64,000 nt of DNA from Manihot esculenta (taxonomy: Eukaryota; Streptophyta; Magnoliopsida; Malpighiales; Euphorbiaceae): the NCBI RefSeq assembly GCF_001659605.2, contig NC_035165.2, positions 11,156,445 through 11,220,444 on the forward strand. Reading direction: 5' to 3'. Shown here one piece after another: positions 12,801 to 24,600 of the stretch (positions are counted from its first letter, which is position 1; every line of letters begins with the position of its first letter). The notes under the pieces were generated by a model. That model searched no databases. It saw nothing but the letters and a program-made list of their open reading frames with translations, and was not told the DNA's origin. The translations under genes and the position numbers were made by a program.

Positions 12801-13497
12801 AAAGAATCAAAACACATAGGAGACTTGAGAGATTCAGGAGGATGCATCTTTTCGAAGATAGAAAGTTCTAGTTTAGTAACTTTTCATCTCATGGCTTTCA
12901 TCTGAGAATGTGAATCAGCATAATTATTTTTATGCTTCTCCTTTTTGGTGATTTGATGGCATTCATCTAAACTTTTGTCATTATACACATTACATATGTT
13001 AGCAGGTGCCCATTGTGCCCAGTCATGTGCATTCGATCAACGATTCAGTATCAGCAGAGGAAGCTGCGGATGAGTATGAGTTTGTTATTCGACAATTAGT
13101 GAAAACGCGAACAATCAGTGTGTCTGATATCAGTGACTGTCCCAAGTTTGATCTCATTCTTCTTGGAATGGGCCCTGATGGTCATGTTGCCTCATTGTTT
13201 CCTAACCACCCCGTGCTCGAAGCAAACGATGAATGGGTAACTTATATTACTGATTCCCCCAAGCCCCCACCTGAGAGGATCACTTTCACTCTGCCTGTCA
13301 TAAACTCAGCATCAAATGTGGCAGTGGTTGTAGCAGGTGAGGGCAAAGCAGAGGCAGTACACTTGGCAATTGATGATGTGGGAACCGACTGCCCACCGCT
13401 GCCTGCTCGGATGGTTCAGCCAACAAAAGGAAAGTTGGTCTGGTTTTTGGACAAACCGGCTGCCTCAAAACTTGAGGGTTCTCAATTTTCTGAGTAG
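9875..13497 (+). CDS. PGL: 6-phosphogluconolactonase, cytosolic type, three exons
   Basis: Hydrolyses 6-phosphoglucono-1,5-lactone to 6-phosphogluconate, step two of the oxidative pentose phosphate pathway. Exons 9875-10047, 10131-10266 and 13006-13497 join in frame across GT-AG introns (phases 2 and 0) to give 266 residues, matching the plant cytosolic family (about 260-270). Visible family motifs: ALSGGSL near residue 51 (sugar-phosphate binding loop), WADER near 81, [18 protein letters not shown] near 155, and [14 protein letters not shown] near 195. The start [19 protein letters not shown] matches the family N-terminus; an in-frame ATG 7 codons upstream (9854) is possible. No plastid transit peptide and no SKL tail (it ends SQFSE), so cytosol is inferred. 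Intron 2 is unusually long (2.74 kb) but holds no recognised gene. Confidence 0.93.
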
Positions 13498-14100
13498 GGT
13501 AAAATTTTTCGTTGCCAATGTGTGTAGCAGAGGGGATTCAACACCCATGAATCCTTTCCTCTTCTTCCATCGGTTCCAAACTTTCCTTTGCTTTTCCTCC
13601 CTTTGGCTTTGGGTTAAGTTCTCCATTTTGGCTTTTTGATCCTCTCTTCTCTAGAGGAGTTGATGAAGTGTGATTATCCTTTTTGTATGAAGAATAAAGT
13701 TGAGGCCATGGTACAAAAGAATTTTTCTTGGTTTTGGTTTCTTTTAGGATTGTTTTTCAAGCTTGCATGGGAGGTCAGCCCATTGGAATATGAAAAAAGC
13801 TCCTCCTCTCTTCTCCCTTTCTTTTTGTTAGGTTTATTAGGTGAAAAAGTTTCATGGAATTCAGTAGGACTTCGCTGCAAACGACTTCATACATTTCCTC
13901 TATTAGGATATACAAATTTATAAAGGAAGTTTCATCCAGTACTTTGCATGGAAATTGGCATGCATATTATCAATTTATCATTGCAAAATTAGCTTCTGAA
14001 GCATCAGACAAATCTATTAAAGGGTTAAACCAATCCCTTAATGATTTCTGTCATCCCATCTGAATTTTTGAGAGTAAATAACATTAATATATTTTTTAAA
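13498..14100 (+). other. 3' untranslated and downstream region of the 6-phosphogluconolactonase gene
   Basis: Following the TAG stop the base composition stays less AT-rich for about 500 bases, as expected for a 3' untranslated region. Short open frames here (for example 13636-13923) show no domain. Possible polyadenylation words such as AATAAA at 13692 are present but not decisive. Confidence 0.4.
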
Positions 14101-14944
14101 AATATTAAGTAATTGAAATTTAATACCTTTAAATGTAAAATTAATATGTACACATAGTGGGCAGTGGGACTAAGGCATAGAAGGGAACTAATCATTCAAA
14201 AAGAAAATATGAACTTGACATCACTATCCATTGAAATCAAGTTTTGCTTCTTTTACCCACTCTCAATTATCAACAGCTCATTAAATAATCCCATCTCTTC
14301 TTTTATTTTTATAGACTTCACTTGAATGTGTGGGGTTGCAATTTTTTTAATCAATTAAAATACTCACTAGTCAAAACATTGAGTTTATCCTATACGAATC
14401 TAAATTAATTATATTAATAGATTTTGAATTTATACGATTAGATGGTTTATAAAAAAATAATAATAAATAAAAGTTCATTCTGCTCTCTTTCTTCTCTCTA
14501 ACTCTGTCCCTTGGGAGCTAGAGGCTATTATTCATGATGTAATGGGAATTTTCGCATTTCATCCTTCAATTTTTGTGAAGTGTGCTCCAACATCAGCAAA
14601 TTGTGCGCAAAAAAATTTGGTTAGCAAACAATGTTAAGATCAGGGTCTTTATGTTTAGGCTGGATGACTAACTAACCCGCACAAAAGTTAGATGCATTGC
14701 TTCACCATGTTCTCCTGGAAAAAATGAGAATATTCTCGGCAAGAGATGAGTCAATCTGCCTAGACATGTTCAACAAATAGAATAGTAATAGCAATTTCAT
14801 GGGCTTATTCATTATTATTGTGGGCTGTGTCCATATCTTCTTCCTTGTGAAACAGAGAACGGGCACTCTATAAGTCAGGACTCAGAAGTGAGGAGCATAA
14901 TCGCAGACCTAAAGGTTTCTGACCTCTTACTTCAATGAGCTTCA

Positions 14945-15480
14945 CTAGCGGGACTCATGGAAACGTAAGGCGGAGATAGCTTGTCCACATCCATGGTAAT
15001 GTACCTGCGACAATGCCATCTCCAGGCTGACATTTAACATGTGAAAGAGGTAATAGGGAGATATCCTCCATCCCATGCATTGCACCATGGTGCTCCTCGG
15101 TGTACTTAATGCATCTTTAAAGTTCCATCGTCGCAAATAAAAACCTCAAGATTTTCATGCCAAAGTAGTGCAACCACTTCTGGTCCATAATGGACAAACT
15201 TGGATCTGCCTCTGCCATTACTATTGGTGTCAAATTCGTCATCATAATAGAATATGCATCCATTTGTACACTATGCATCGCTCTGTTCATGTATTTACTT
15301 TGTTTGTAGGTAACTTCAAAATCAACTGTCAAATAGTAGAACGTGGCCTCAGCATATTTATCATCTACAAGTTTTCCCACGAAAACGACCTTCTCTAACT
15401 CAGATATGAGGTTGCACGTCGCTTCTCAAATCTTCTCTGCATGTGGTTGGAAATTGCCTCACCATGCCATGAAGGATAAA
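14945..15480 (-). pseudogene. Possible decayed coding remnant, family unknown
   Basis: On the minus strand two adjoining open frames (15117-15380 and 14945-15136) have protein-like composition, for example GKLVDDKYAEATFYYLTVDF and QPGDGIVAGTLPWMWTSYL in the frame after the break. The readable segment switches frame near 15120 and meets stops on both sides, so no intact product is possible. I do not recognise the family. The base composition is clearly less AT-rich than the surroundings. It could also be chance coding-like sequence or a piece of an old transposon. Confidence 0.25.
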
Positions 15481-15509
15481 TAGATTGACAAAGTTTGTTC
15501 GAAAATCTT

Positions 15510-16150
15510 GGGTATAAACGAAGCCGAGCCGATTTTTGAACGTTTAAACTTTATTCGTTAAAATTTTTTAGAGCTCGAGCCGAACTTGACGAAGTTGAAT
15601 CGAGTATTAATAACTTCAAACTTGACTTATTTAGTGAATGAGTTTAGATGAGCCGAATTTTTATTTAGTTTCGAATAATTGACGAATAATTCAATTTATT
15701 TATATGTATAATAAATTTTATTTTAAAACAATACATTTAAAACAAAATAATTTTAATTAAATAAGTATATATAAATTAACTTGTAAACTTATAAATAAGA
15801 ACTCTTAGATCTTAATGATCTAAATATATGTAAGTTTTAATATTGTAATTAAATTATATAGAGTTGAACTTTAGAAAATTTAGATTTAGCTCATATGTGC
15901 ATGATTTTAAATTTATTTTTCCTATGATATTAATCTCAACTTGCGTAAAGAGATTGTTCACGAGCTTATTCGCGAATTTGTTCATAAACTCAAAAATGAA
16001 CTGAGCTCATGAGTCTTGACGAGTTGAATACTATAGAGTTCAAACTTGATTCGAACTTAAAAATTAAGCTCAAGTTTGGCTCGTCTAAAAATCGCGTTGA
16101 GTTTATATCGAACCGAATTTCGAGTAACTCATGAAAAGTTTGATTTATTT
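15510..16150. repeat. Repeat with GAGCTCGAGCCGAAC-type ends
   Basis: The left end (about 15510-15680) carries GAGCTCGAGCCGAACTTGAC and AGCCGAATTTTTA; the right end (about 15955-16150) carries CACGAGCTTATTCGCGAATT, AAGCTCAAGTTTGGCTCG and ATCGAACCGAATTTCGAGT. The words AGCTCGAGCCGAACTTGA and CAAGTTTGGCTCG are inverted relatives of each other, so the element has degenerate inverted ends around an AT-rich non-coding middle. Such sequences are widespread non-autonomous repeats in plant genomes; superfamily not assigned. Confidence 0.45.
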
Positions 16151-16159
16151 ATATACTTA

Positions 16160-17775
16160 TTAAAAACTCAAACAAAGTGACTGCAGTGCCTTCGGAACTC
16201 GGAAATTTTCAACTTAGCAATGAAAACAGCTTATTACTGTCATTCCATCTCTGTAGTTAACACGAAGCAAGTGAGTTGAAGGCATAATCTATATTCACAA
16301 GCTCGCAATCTCTTTCCAGGAATAGGTAATATCCCAAACATGAAGGCACAAATGATTGATGGATGTAAGAAGAGAAAGCTTTCCTGATTGCATAAAACGC
16401 CAGAAAGAGGGCGGCTATAACATGTAATAATTTGGACACGGAAGAAATGCATGCATAGTATTGGCACACAATGTACAAGTGTGTTCACTGGAATAATTAA
16501 TTTGTTGATGAAATTCAAAGCTTTAAGCTCTTACTTTTTCTGTATTTTGTTCCCTTTGTGGGTCTATCAGATAAAGCGAGGAAGATTCGTGAGAATAAAT
16601 TGGAACATTACATGAATGTATCATCGTTGATTGGACGTCGTAGGATATTATTGCTGATATGAAAAAAATTATTATATTTATATTTTATCAGAAATTTTAA
16701 TTAATAACATGGTTATGGTTATGATAAAATAATAGAGATAGAAAATTAAAAGTTGAAAATTTTTATTAAAATTTTTAAAAAATTAAAAAGTATTTTAAAA
16801 CAGTAAAAAAATATTATTTATAATAAAAAAATTCTAATATGAAAAATATAAAAAATTTTAAAAAAATAATTAAAATATAAAATTTTCACTTCAAATAGGT
16901 TATGATTTGCATGACGCTTTTAAAAGTTGTACATTTTAAAATTTTATTTTAAAAAAATTATCATGAATATTTATTGGATGACCACAGTAAAAATTAAATT
17001 CAGTCTAAATTTATTATAAAATTAAAAATTAATTGATTTATATCAAATAGTTAGATATTGATAATTGATATAGTAAAATTTAATAATTATATAATAAATC
17101 CAATATATATACAAAGATTATACGTCGGTAATGTTTCAACTACATTTTATATTTTTTGGAAATTAGTTTTTGTAGACAAGCAATATTTATTCATTATAAG
17201 TATTCATATTTTAATATAATTTACATATTTTACAATTTTTATATATAATTAATATAATATATATCTTAAATGAAAAAAAATATTATTTAATTTTTATGTT
17301 ATGGTGAAACTAATTAATTATTTCTATATTTTCAAAATATATTAAATAATTTATTTAATTTTAAAAATTCAACTAAAATATCATCATATTAAGTTTTAGT
17401 GTTGTTAATATTTGTTTATATAGTAAAAGAAGAGAAAAGCTAACGATATTAGTGCAAACTACTGATGATATTGCCGTGTTCTAGTTAAATGTTTACCCAC
17501 ACATTTTTTTTTAATAGAAGAAAAAAATAAAAAAAAATGAATAGCAAAACTTTGAATTATAAATTTTATATAATGAAACATCTTCTGCCTCTGAATTTGA
17601 ATTATAAAAGGGGAAAAATTCTTAATATTTATCCTTAACCAAACATAAAGTTCTTTTATTCAAAAAAAAAAAAAAAAAAACAGAGTTCTTTTAACAACGG
17701 AAATGTAAAAGATAACCATTAAATGATTTAGATAGAAAAGATATGGAGAGAAAGTGTGGGGACATTGGGAGAGCA
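16160..17775. other. AT-rich intergenic DNA, no gene supported
   Basis: 16180-16620 is less AT-rich and has overlapping minus-strand frames (92 and 73 codons) with no recognisable domain. The remainder is very AT-rich with homopolymer runs, including A18 near 17664. Nothing recognised. Confidence 0.45.
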
Positions 17776-17777
17776 AT

Positions 17778-18201
17778 ATTCGGTTTAAATTGATCGAATC
17801 GAATTAATTTAAAAATTCAGTTCAGTTTTTTATTCATTTCGGTTCGATTTAATTTTTAATTTCAAAAGTTTTAATTATTTCAGTTCGATTTGATTTTAAT
17901 TAAAAAAATTAAAAAAAAATTAAATCAATTAGTGATAATAATATGTTATTTTTGATAATATACATAAATTATATTATATTAAGATTAAAATATTTTAATT
18001 AAATTTTAAAATATTAAAAATAAAATATAAAAAATAAAAAATTTATTAAAAATTAAAATCGATTAAATTGAATTGAATCAAATTAGATTAATTCGATTTG
18101 ATTTAATTTCTAACTAAAATCGATTCGATTTAATTTTTATAAATACTAAAATTTTAATTTTTAATTTATTCGATTCAGTTCGATTTTGAATCGAACTCTA
18201 A
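17778..18201. repeat. Interspersed non-coding repeat, family M1, copy 2 (longest)
   Basis: Begins TATTCGGTTTAAATTGATCG and ends TTCGATTTTGAATCGAAC; the ends share TTCGGTT/TCGAATC words in inverted orientation. It aligns along its length with 3018-3366 read in reverse and with 45566-45914 read forward. Two internal TCGATTTGATTTAATT-like blocks (about 17885 and 18097) make the ends internally repetitive. No coding frame. Probably a MITE or fold-back element. Confidence 0.55.
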
Positions 18202-18204
18202 ATG

Positions 18205-19185
18205 TTATCTCAAGGGAGGGACCAAATGAGAAAATGGCGAGGGAGGAGAGACAGATTTTTTAAAATTAAAAAATCAATTAATAAATTTTTTTAACACAAA
18301 ACAATAAATAGAAATTCTGCATTTTACCTGTCCATCAACAGCAATCCACAAAACCCAGCTTCCCTTTACCTAGCAATTTCACCTCTCCAAACTGTGACGC
18401 CATTTTCATGCGTCACCGTCACACCATTGTCTACTCACCAATTTCCTGGCGATACCCACAATCCATTTCCCTATATACAGAGGCACCTACACTAGAATCT
18501 AATAGCCACAACACTAGCACCATCGCCATTCTCGTCTCCCTCGACACGCAATCAAATCCACTGCCAACAATCTCATCTCACCCACACAATCCTATGGTAG
18601 GTAGCTACGTCTTTGGCCACAAGATCTTGAAGCACGGAAAGTATGAACCAAGAATGATGGTTGAGTGCGAAATTTAGAAAGGAGTGGAAATCTTATTTTA
18701 AAATCATTAAAAGAACTTATTCATGATCAAATGCTTGTGGGTTTTGTGTGCGATTTTGAGGTTTAAGAATAAAAAGGAGGATTAGAGTTTTGGGAAATAA
18801 TTAGAAAATGAATTGTTTAATCTTTCTTAGGTAAAATAAAGGATATCTCAATTTGAGGAGAAAACGGAAATACTTTTCTTTTGAAATAAAAAAATTTCAT
18901 AAAAATTTAATTTAATTCAATTTATTTATTTTTAAAAAAATTTTATTTAAAATTAAAGAATTTAATTTTTTAATTTATAAAAATTTTTATTTTAAAAAAA
19001 TAAAAGTTTTAAATAATTTTAGAAGAATTTAATTAAATTCTCTTATTTTAAAATAAATCATGTCAAATGAAAATAGAAAAATAGAGGCATGAGAAAAAAA
19101 AAAAGGTAATTTAGAGAGAAAATGAGAGTATTGTGAGGATAAAAAAAAAATTTCCTTCGAGCTTGGTACCACTATATTTTTTTTA
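18205..19185. other. Intergenic DNA with one unsupported open frame
   Basis: A + strand frame of 89 codons (18408-18677) lies in the least AT-rich part but has a biased Ser/His/Thr composition, no domain and no clear gene structure. The rest is AT-rich with purine runs. I do not call a gene here. Confidence 0.4.
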
Positions 19186-19512
19186 AAAAAATTATTATTT
19201 AATTTTTATAATATAAAAAAATTCATAAGTAAATTATTTAATTTTTAAAAATATATTAAAATATTAAATATTTATGATTTAACTTTAATAATTTTAAAAA
19301 ATTTATTAATTAATTTTTTAAAATTTTAAAAAATTTATTAATTAATTCTTCCGTATTAGAATATTTTAAATTTTTTAAATAATATTTAACAGTTAAATTA
19401 ATGGAGAGAATAATTAATAAATTTTTTAAAATTTTAAAAATATTTTAATATATTTTTTAAAGTTGAAAATTAATTTATGTGATTCTCTATATTATAAAAA
19501 TTATGTAATAAT
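19186..19512. repeat. MITE-like AT-rich element, family M2, copy 1
   Basis: The left part (TTTTTATAATATAAAAAAAT and following) is the imperfect reverse complement of the right part (ATTCTCTATATTATAAAAAT and preceding TATTTTAATATATTTTTTAA). The inside contains two tandem AAAAAATTTATTAATTAATT units. A related but shorter copy lies at about 63145-63355, sharing the block with AATATTTAAC and TTAAATTAATGGA. No coding capacity. Confidence 0.4.
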
Positions 19513-20389
19513 TTTTTTTTTGGATTTGATATGAGTAATATAATTTGTTAAAAATTTGGATGGAAGGGTTAAAGGCATTTATTTTTTAAAATAGAAGAAA
19601 ATTTTAATTAGGTTATATGGCAATAGAGATTAAACAAGTAATTTTGTTATTAAGGCAAGATGTTTATTTAAACCCTTGAAATCTGGCTAAATAATTAAAT
19701 GAACTCTTGAAGTTTGTAGAAACTAAAAGAAAAATAAAAAGAAAATGGAAGAAAGAAGAGTAGAAGAAGTTGGGGCTAAAAACAAAAGAATAATGATTGG
19801 GGGGTGGGGGGGCAAAAGGGGAGAAGCAGAGCAATAAAAGCAATTGTGTCTGTACCATAAAACAACAAAAGCAAACGCACGTGGGAATGGAGAGTGCCGC
19901 AGCCTCACACTCTCCCAGTACTCTTCAACTCTAAACAGTAAACTGTGAGATGATTTTTCTTCTTCAATTAAAATTTTTTTGGATTTTTGTTTTTACCTGT
20001 TTAGTAATTTTTTATCATATATAAACTTTAGGAAAAATTATGATTTTGCGTATTTTTATTTTAGATATAATTTAATTTATATTAAAATAATATTTTATAA
20101 TATTGTGTTGTTAATAAATAATAATAATAATTTTTAAACAATAGATTAACATAATAAATAAAAATATAAAAAAAATATATTATAATTTCTTTCATTTTTA
20201 TTTTTAGATCTGTATTTTAATTTGTATCAAAATAGTACTCATGATATAATACCTATGTCAGTGTTTCTAATAGCATCAGAAAATCACAGTTATTTACTAA
20301 CGGCACGATTGTATAATATACTATTTTAATATAAATTAAACTATAAATTCTAAAATAAAAAATTTAATAAAATCACATAATATTTTTAA
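19513..20389. other. Intergenic DNA flanking the Tat-type LTR
   Basis: AT-rich, with a less AT-rich island at 19790-19930 that includes a G-rich run (GGGGGGTGGGGGGGC near 19798-19812 on the + strand). Minus-strand frames crossing the island (19664-19908) are low-complexity and unsupported. No gene recognised. Confidence 0.4.
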
Positions 20390-20944
20390 TGTTGCAGAGA
20401 TTGGATTGATGACGTGACCGGAATGGAGTTGTACTATGATTGGATAGAACTTGCAAAGAATAGAATCGTGAGGCAGTGGTGAGTGTCTACGGCAACTACT
20501 CCGATGCTCAAGTCAATATATCGAAGAGTAGAAAAAATGCTATAAATTGTTTAGAAGTTTTATATAAGAGAATAATGTACCTTTACATCTAGGATCCTTC
20601 TCCTTTTATATTGTAAATGGGTAGAAATGAATATGGTATTTTCCGGTAATCCAGTGGTGATATGGTCGACTGCTTGATATGGGGCATCGCCAGCTAATAA
20701 TTGGTAATTCCGTGATTACAGGTATAATGGGGATATGTTGGGTTGTCTTTGCTAGCAGTAACTTCGTGCTGAGACTCGCCTTATCAAGTGAAGGGCGAGT
20801 TTTGATGAGAATTCGAGTGTTACGGTGTTCGAATCTTTCTTCCTTAGTCTGGCCCACGTTTCTTACTCATTAGGTCCTTGCCACGTGTGCCTATCACATA
20901 GTGACAGGTTATGGATTGCTTTGGGTGATTATTATGTAGCATCA
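20390..20944 (-). repeat. Tat-type Ty3/gypsy LTR A (3' LTR of the nested old element)
   Basis: About 555 bp beginning TGTTGCAG and ending GTAGCATCA on the + strand (TG..CA). It aligns with 33744-34303 over its length with many substitutions; the shared subfamily signature ATGCTATAAATTGTTTAGA and GGATCCTTCTC is lacking in the related LTRs at 51144 and 56178. The element is minus-strand, so this is its 3' LTR; just inside, the minus strand reads a purine-rich AGGAACCTC before the LTR start, a plausible polypurine tract. Confidence 0.75.
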
Positions 20945-21286
20945 GAGGTTCCTGCCATTGGTCTTTGATTTTTCAAATTTGAAGGTGATGATTTATCTTT
21001 TTGATTACATGGCACGATTTGAGTTGTTTTGTCTTCCCTTGATCATGATGGTGGCCTTATTTTTTGGACCATATTAAAGACTTTTCCGGCTCGACTACTA
21101 TTTACGAGAGACATGAAATGGGCGCTTTCTTTCTTCTTTTTGAGGATAACCAGATCTATATGGAGGAAATCATCATAGTCTACGAAGAGCAACTGAAGGT
21201 GCAAGCATACTGTTAAGGGCTGCAACCAGCTCGACTATAACGCCTTTTCAGTGTCGCGGTCCTTGGGTCTTCATGAAGGTGCAAGC
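20945..21286 (-). mobile_element. 3' internal remnant of the nested Tat-type element
   Basis: The first 60 bases (CAGAGGTTCC and CTTTGATTTTTCAAATTTGAAGG) align with the region just inside the LTR at 51697, so this is the 3' untranslated part of the same element family. At 21155-21200 the + strand reads EEIIIVYEEQLK, matching AGDTIMVFEE at 52254-52286, a piece of the antisense ORF carried by that family. The remnant includes a short block (about 21198-21263) duplicated on the far side of the copia insertion at 26676-26742. Confidence 0.55.
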
Positions 21287-21661
21287 TAATAACGAATATG
21301 TTGTGGAGTGATAAGGTGGAGTGATGTGATAAGGTGGAGTGATAAGGTTGATTAGTTTTATTCCCCTGGAGTAATAAGGTTGGTTAGTTGAGGCTAGAGT
21401 ATTTTTTTCTGTAAATATATTTGGATGATTTAGTGATAAGGGTTCTTTGAGTAATTAGCTAGCTTACGTAAATATAGTCAGTTGCAGTCCGTGATTATTG
21501 CCTTACGTTTTGAATATTTGTTGCAAGTCTAGTTTATTTAAACTTAGGCTAGAGCTCATTTCTGTATCAAGTGAAAAACATTAAGAAATAATATAAGCAT
21601 TCGTTTTATTCAAACCTTTATTTTCTTCTTCTTGGTTTTATTCAAACCTTTATTTTCTTCT
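21287..21661 (+). repeat. 5' LTR of the Ty1/copia element
   Basis: 375 bp, starting TAATAACGAATATG and ending TTTTCTTCT. Near the start there are three spaced repeats of GGAGTGATAAGG-like words, and near the end a 27-bp block beginning GGTTTTATTCAAACC-like sequence is directly repeated (about 21603-21631 and 21634-21660). Identical by eye to 26301-26675. Confidence 0.93.
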
Positions 21662-21690
21662 TGGTATCAGAGCAGGTTCAATCCGTTATC

Positions 21691-24600
21691 ATGGCTTCTA
21701 TCTCATTAAATGTAGCTAATTTCGTTACATTAAAACTCAAACAATCAAATTATCCATTATGGAGAGAACAAGTATTGAGTTTAGCTGAGAGCCAGGAATT
21801 ATCCGATCATCTTGTGACAGGGTATCCTGCATCTCAGAAATTCGCTACTCCTCCAACACCTACTCCTGAAAATTACCAACCACAGCTCTCTGATGAGTTT
21901 AAGGCATGGCAAAAGTCTGACAGATTGCTTCGAGGGTGGATTTGTGGAACACTAAGTGAGGAATCTCTTGGACTTGTCATCGGCCTGGATACTGTTCATG
22001 CGGTATGGAGCGCTTTAAAAGACGCCTATGCGCAGGACTCACAGGAGAGGGAATTCACATTACGCCAACAATTGACTTACTTTCGGAAAGATGAGAGTAA
22101 AACAATTACAGAGCATCTTCGGCTATTCAAGGAAGTCTGCGACAGTCTTGCTGCAATTGGGAAAACGGTTCCAGACGAAGAAAAGGTTTTCTGTCTTTTG
22201 ACTAGTTTAGGGCCCCAGTATGAAACATTTACAACAACGATGTTGAAACCACCGCGCCCTACCTACAACGAATTGGTATCGCAACTAAAAAATCATGATC
22301 AGCGTCGCAGTTGGTTCTCAAGCCAAACTGATTCCACCTTCGATCAAATCGCGCCTCACGTTGCCTTTTATGGCAACCAGCAAAGGCAGTCGGGATCTAA
22401 TTCAAATCGTCAATCAGGGTTCAATTCTCAAGGACGAGGGTTTCAGGCACAACAGAATCGTAATCCGAATCAAGACAAGGGGATGTCCTCTTCTCAGTAC
22501 CGATTCCCTTTTGGTAAGCTGAGGCGCATGACCCCTGCAGAACGAGAACTCTACAAAAATGAGGTTTGTCAGTACTGTGGAAAAGATGGGCATATTGCGA
22601 AAATCTGCTGGTGGATTCCAAAAGTTGCCGATGAAAAGGTTCCTCAAGCTCCAGCTGCTCTTACCCTTGACAATGGCGTCATGGATTCTGACTGGGTGGC
22701 AGATTCAGGTGCTTCACATCATATGACAGGTAACAAACAAATATTAAATTCTGTTAGTAAATATTATGGTTCTGATGCAATTGCAATTGGTAATGGAACT
22801 TTTTTACCCATAGATGGTGTTGGTGAAACATTTATAAATCAAAAAAATCAATTACCTGTCTCTAATGTTCTGTTAGTTCCAGAATTGAAACAAAATTTAT
22901 TGTCTATTGGTCAATTAACAGATGATTATCCAATAAATTGTGAATTTTCTAATGTCTCTGTTCATGTAAAGGATCGGAAAACGGGGCAGGTTCTTCTGTC
23001 CGGACCAAGGAAGCATAACTTGTATACCTTGTCTGGGATGCCAATGGCACATTTTTCAAATCGTTTTAGGACTGGTACAGCAGCTGTTTGGCATCAACGT
23101 CTTGGGCATCCTCAAGCTTCTGCTGTTTCTATTTTGTTTAATAAAAAGTTAATTGATGTAACTGGTTCTTTGCGTTCAAAGTTTCTTTGTGATAGTTGTC
23201 AGTTAGGCAAACTAAGTAAGCTTCCTTTTTGTACTTCAGATCATTCTAGTTCTGCCATTTTTGATAAAATTCATTGTGACTTGTGGGGGCCTGCACCAGT
23301 TGTGTCTTTTGCAAAGTTTAAATATTATGCTTGTTTGGTAGATGATTTTTCGAAATATTCATGGCTTATTCCTTTAAAGAAAAAATCTGATTTCTTTATT
23401 GCTTATGTAGCTTTTGAGAATTTTGTTCTTAGACAATTTGGGAAACAAATTAAAATCTTTCATTCTGACGGAGGTGGAGAATTTGTTAATACAAAATTGT
23501 CATCTCATTTTCTTGCAACTGGCATTAAACATCAGGTTTCTTGTCCTCATACACCAGAACAGATGGGCGCTGTTGAACGACGTCACCGTGTAATACGCGA
23601 ATTAGGTATGACCATGATGTACCATAGTCATATGCCTCTGTGTATGTGGGTTGAGGCTTTTCAAACTGCAGTTTTTCTTCTTAACAGGTTACCTACTTCT
23701 GTTTTACATAATGAAACTCCATTTTTTATGCTGAATGGTATTAATTTTGATTATACCTCTTTGCGTGTGTTTGGTTCTAAGTGTTTTCCATATATTTGGG
23801 ATAGCAAACGTAATAAATTTGATCCTAAGTCGTGTCTTTGTGTGTTTGTTGGCTATAGTGAAAAACACAAGGGCTATAAATGTTTTAATCCACGAACCAA
23901 AAAATTTATAATTTCCCGGCATGTTAGTTTTGATGAAGCTGTTTTTCCCTTCAAATCATTATCTTCTAATGTTGCACATGCTTTTGAAGTTATGAATCCA
24001 TGGTTAGATAGTTTAAATGCGGATGTTATTACTGGTGTTATGAGTACTTCCATTAATAATGTTTTATCTTCTGATTCTGCTCTGTTACAGCCTGAGCAAG
24101 GAGGTGTGTTGCCTTTACAAGCGGCAGCAGTAGAGAGTGAAGAACTAATATCTTCATCTTCTTTATTAGCTGCTGAAAATTCGGAGTCTCTAAATTCAAT
24201 TGTTGTAGCGCCACACATTACTCAGTCTAGTCCTTTTGTTGCAGGAAACTCTTCACAAAGCCACGTCAGAAATATTGATATTGATGAGGTTGTCCATGAT
24301 TCTATTTTTACAGCTGCAGGACCTGCACATGAAGATTTAACTGAGCCAACTGTAGTAGTTGACACTGAGGCAGCAGATTCAGTGTTGGGGCAAGGACAAA
24401 CATCGTTACCAGCTGATTTTTTGCCTAGAAATAAGCTGCCAGCAGCTTCGTTACATACAGTAGAGCAACCAGCAGAAAGTTTGACGGTAGATGCGCTTCA
24501 GACGGCTCCTCTATATGTTGATGAGCTTCCAGAAACAAATGAACATGCTGTTGAACAATCAGTAGCAAGTGGTTCCGCTGAACAACAATTAGCAGTAGAT

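Noticed and set aside
18408..18677. 89-codon + strand frame
   Set aside because: No domain or conservation evident and no promoter or splice context; could be chance.
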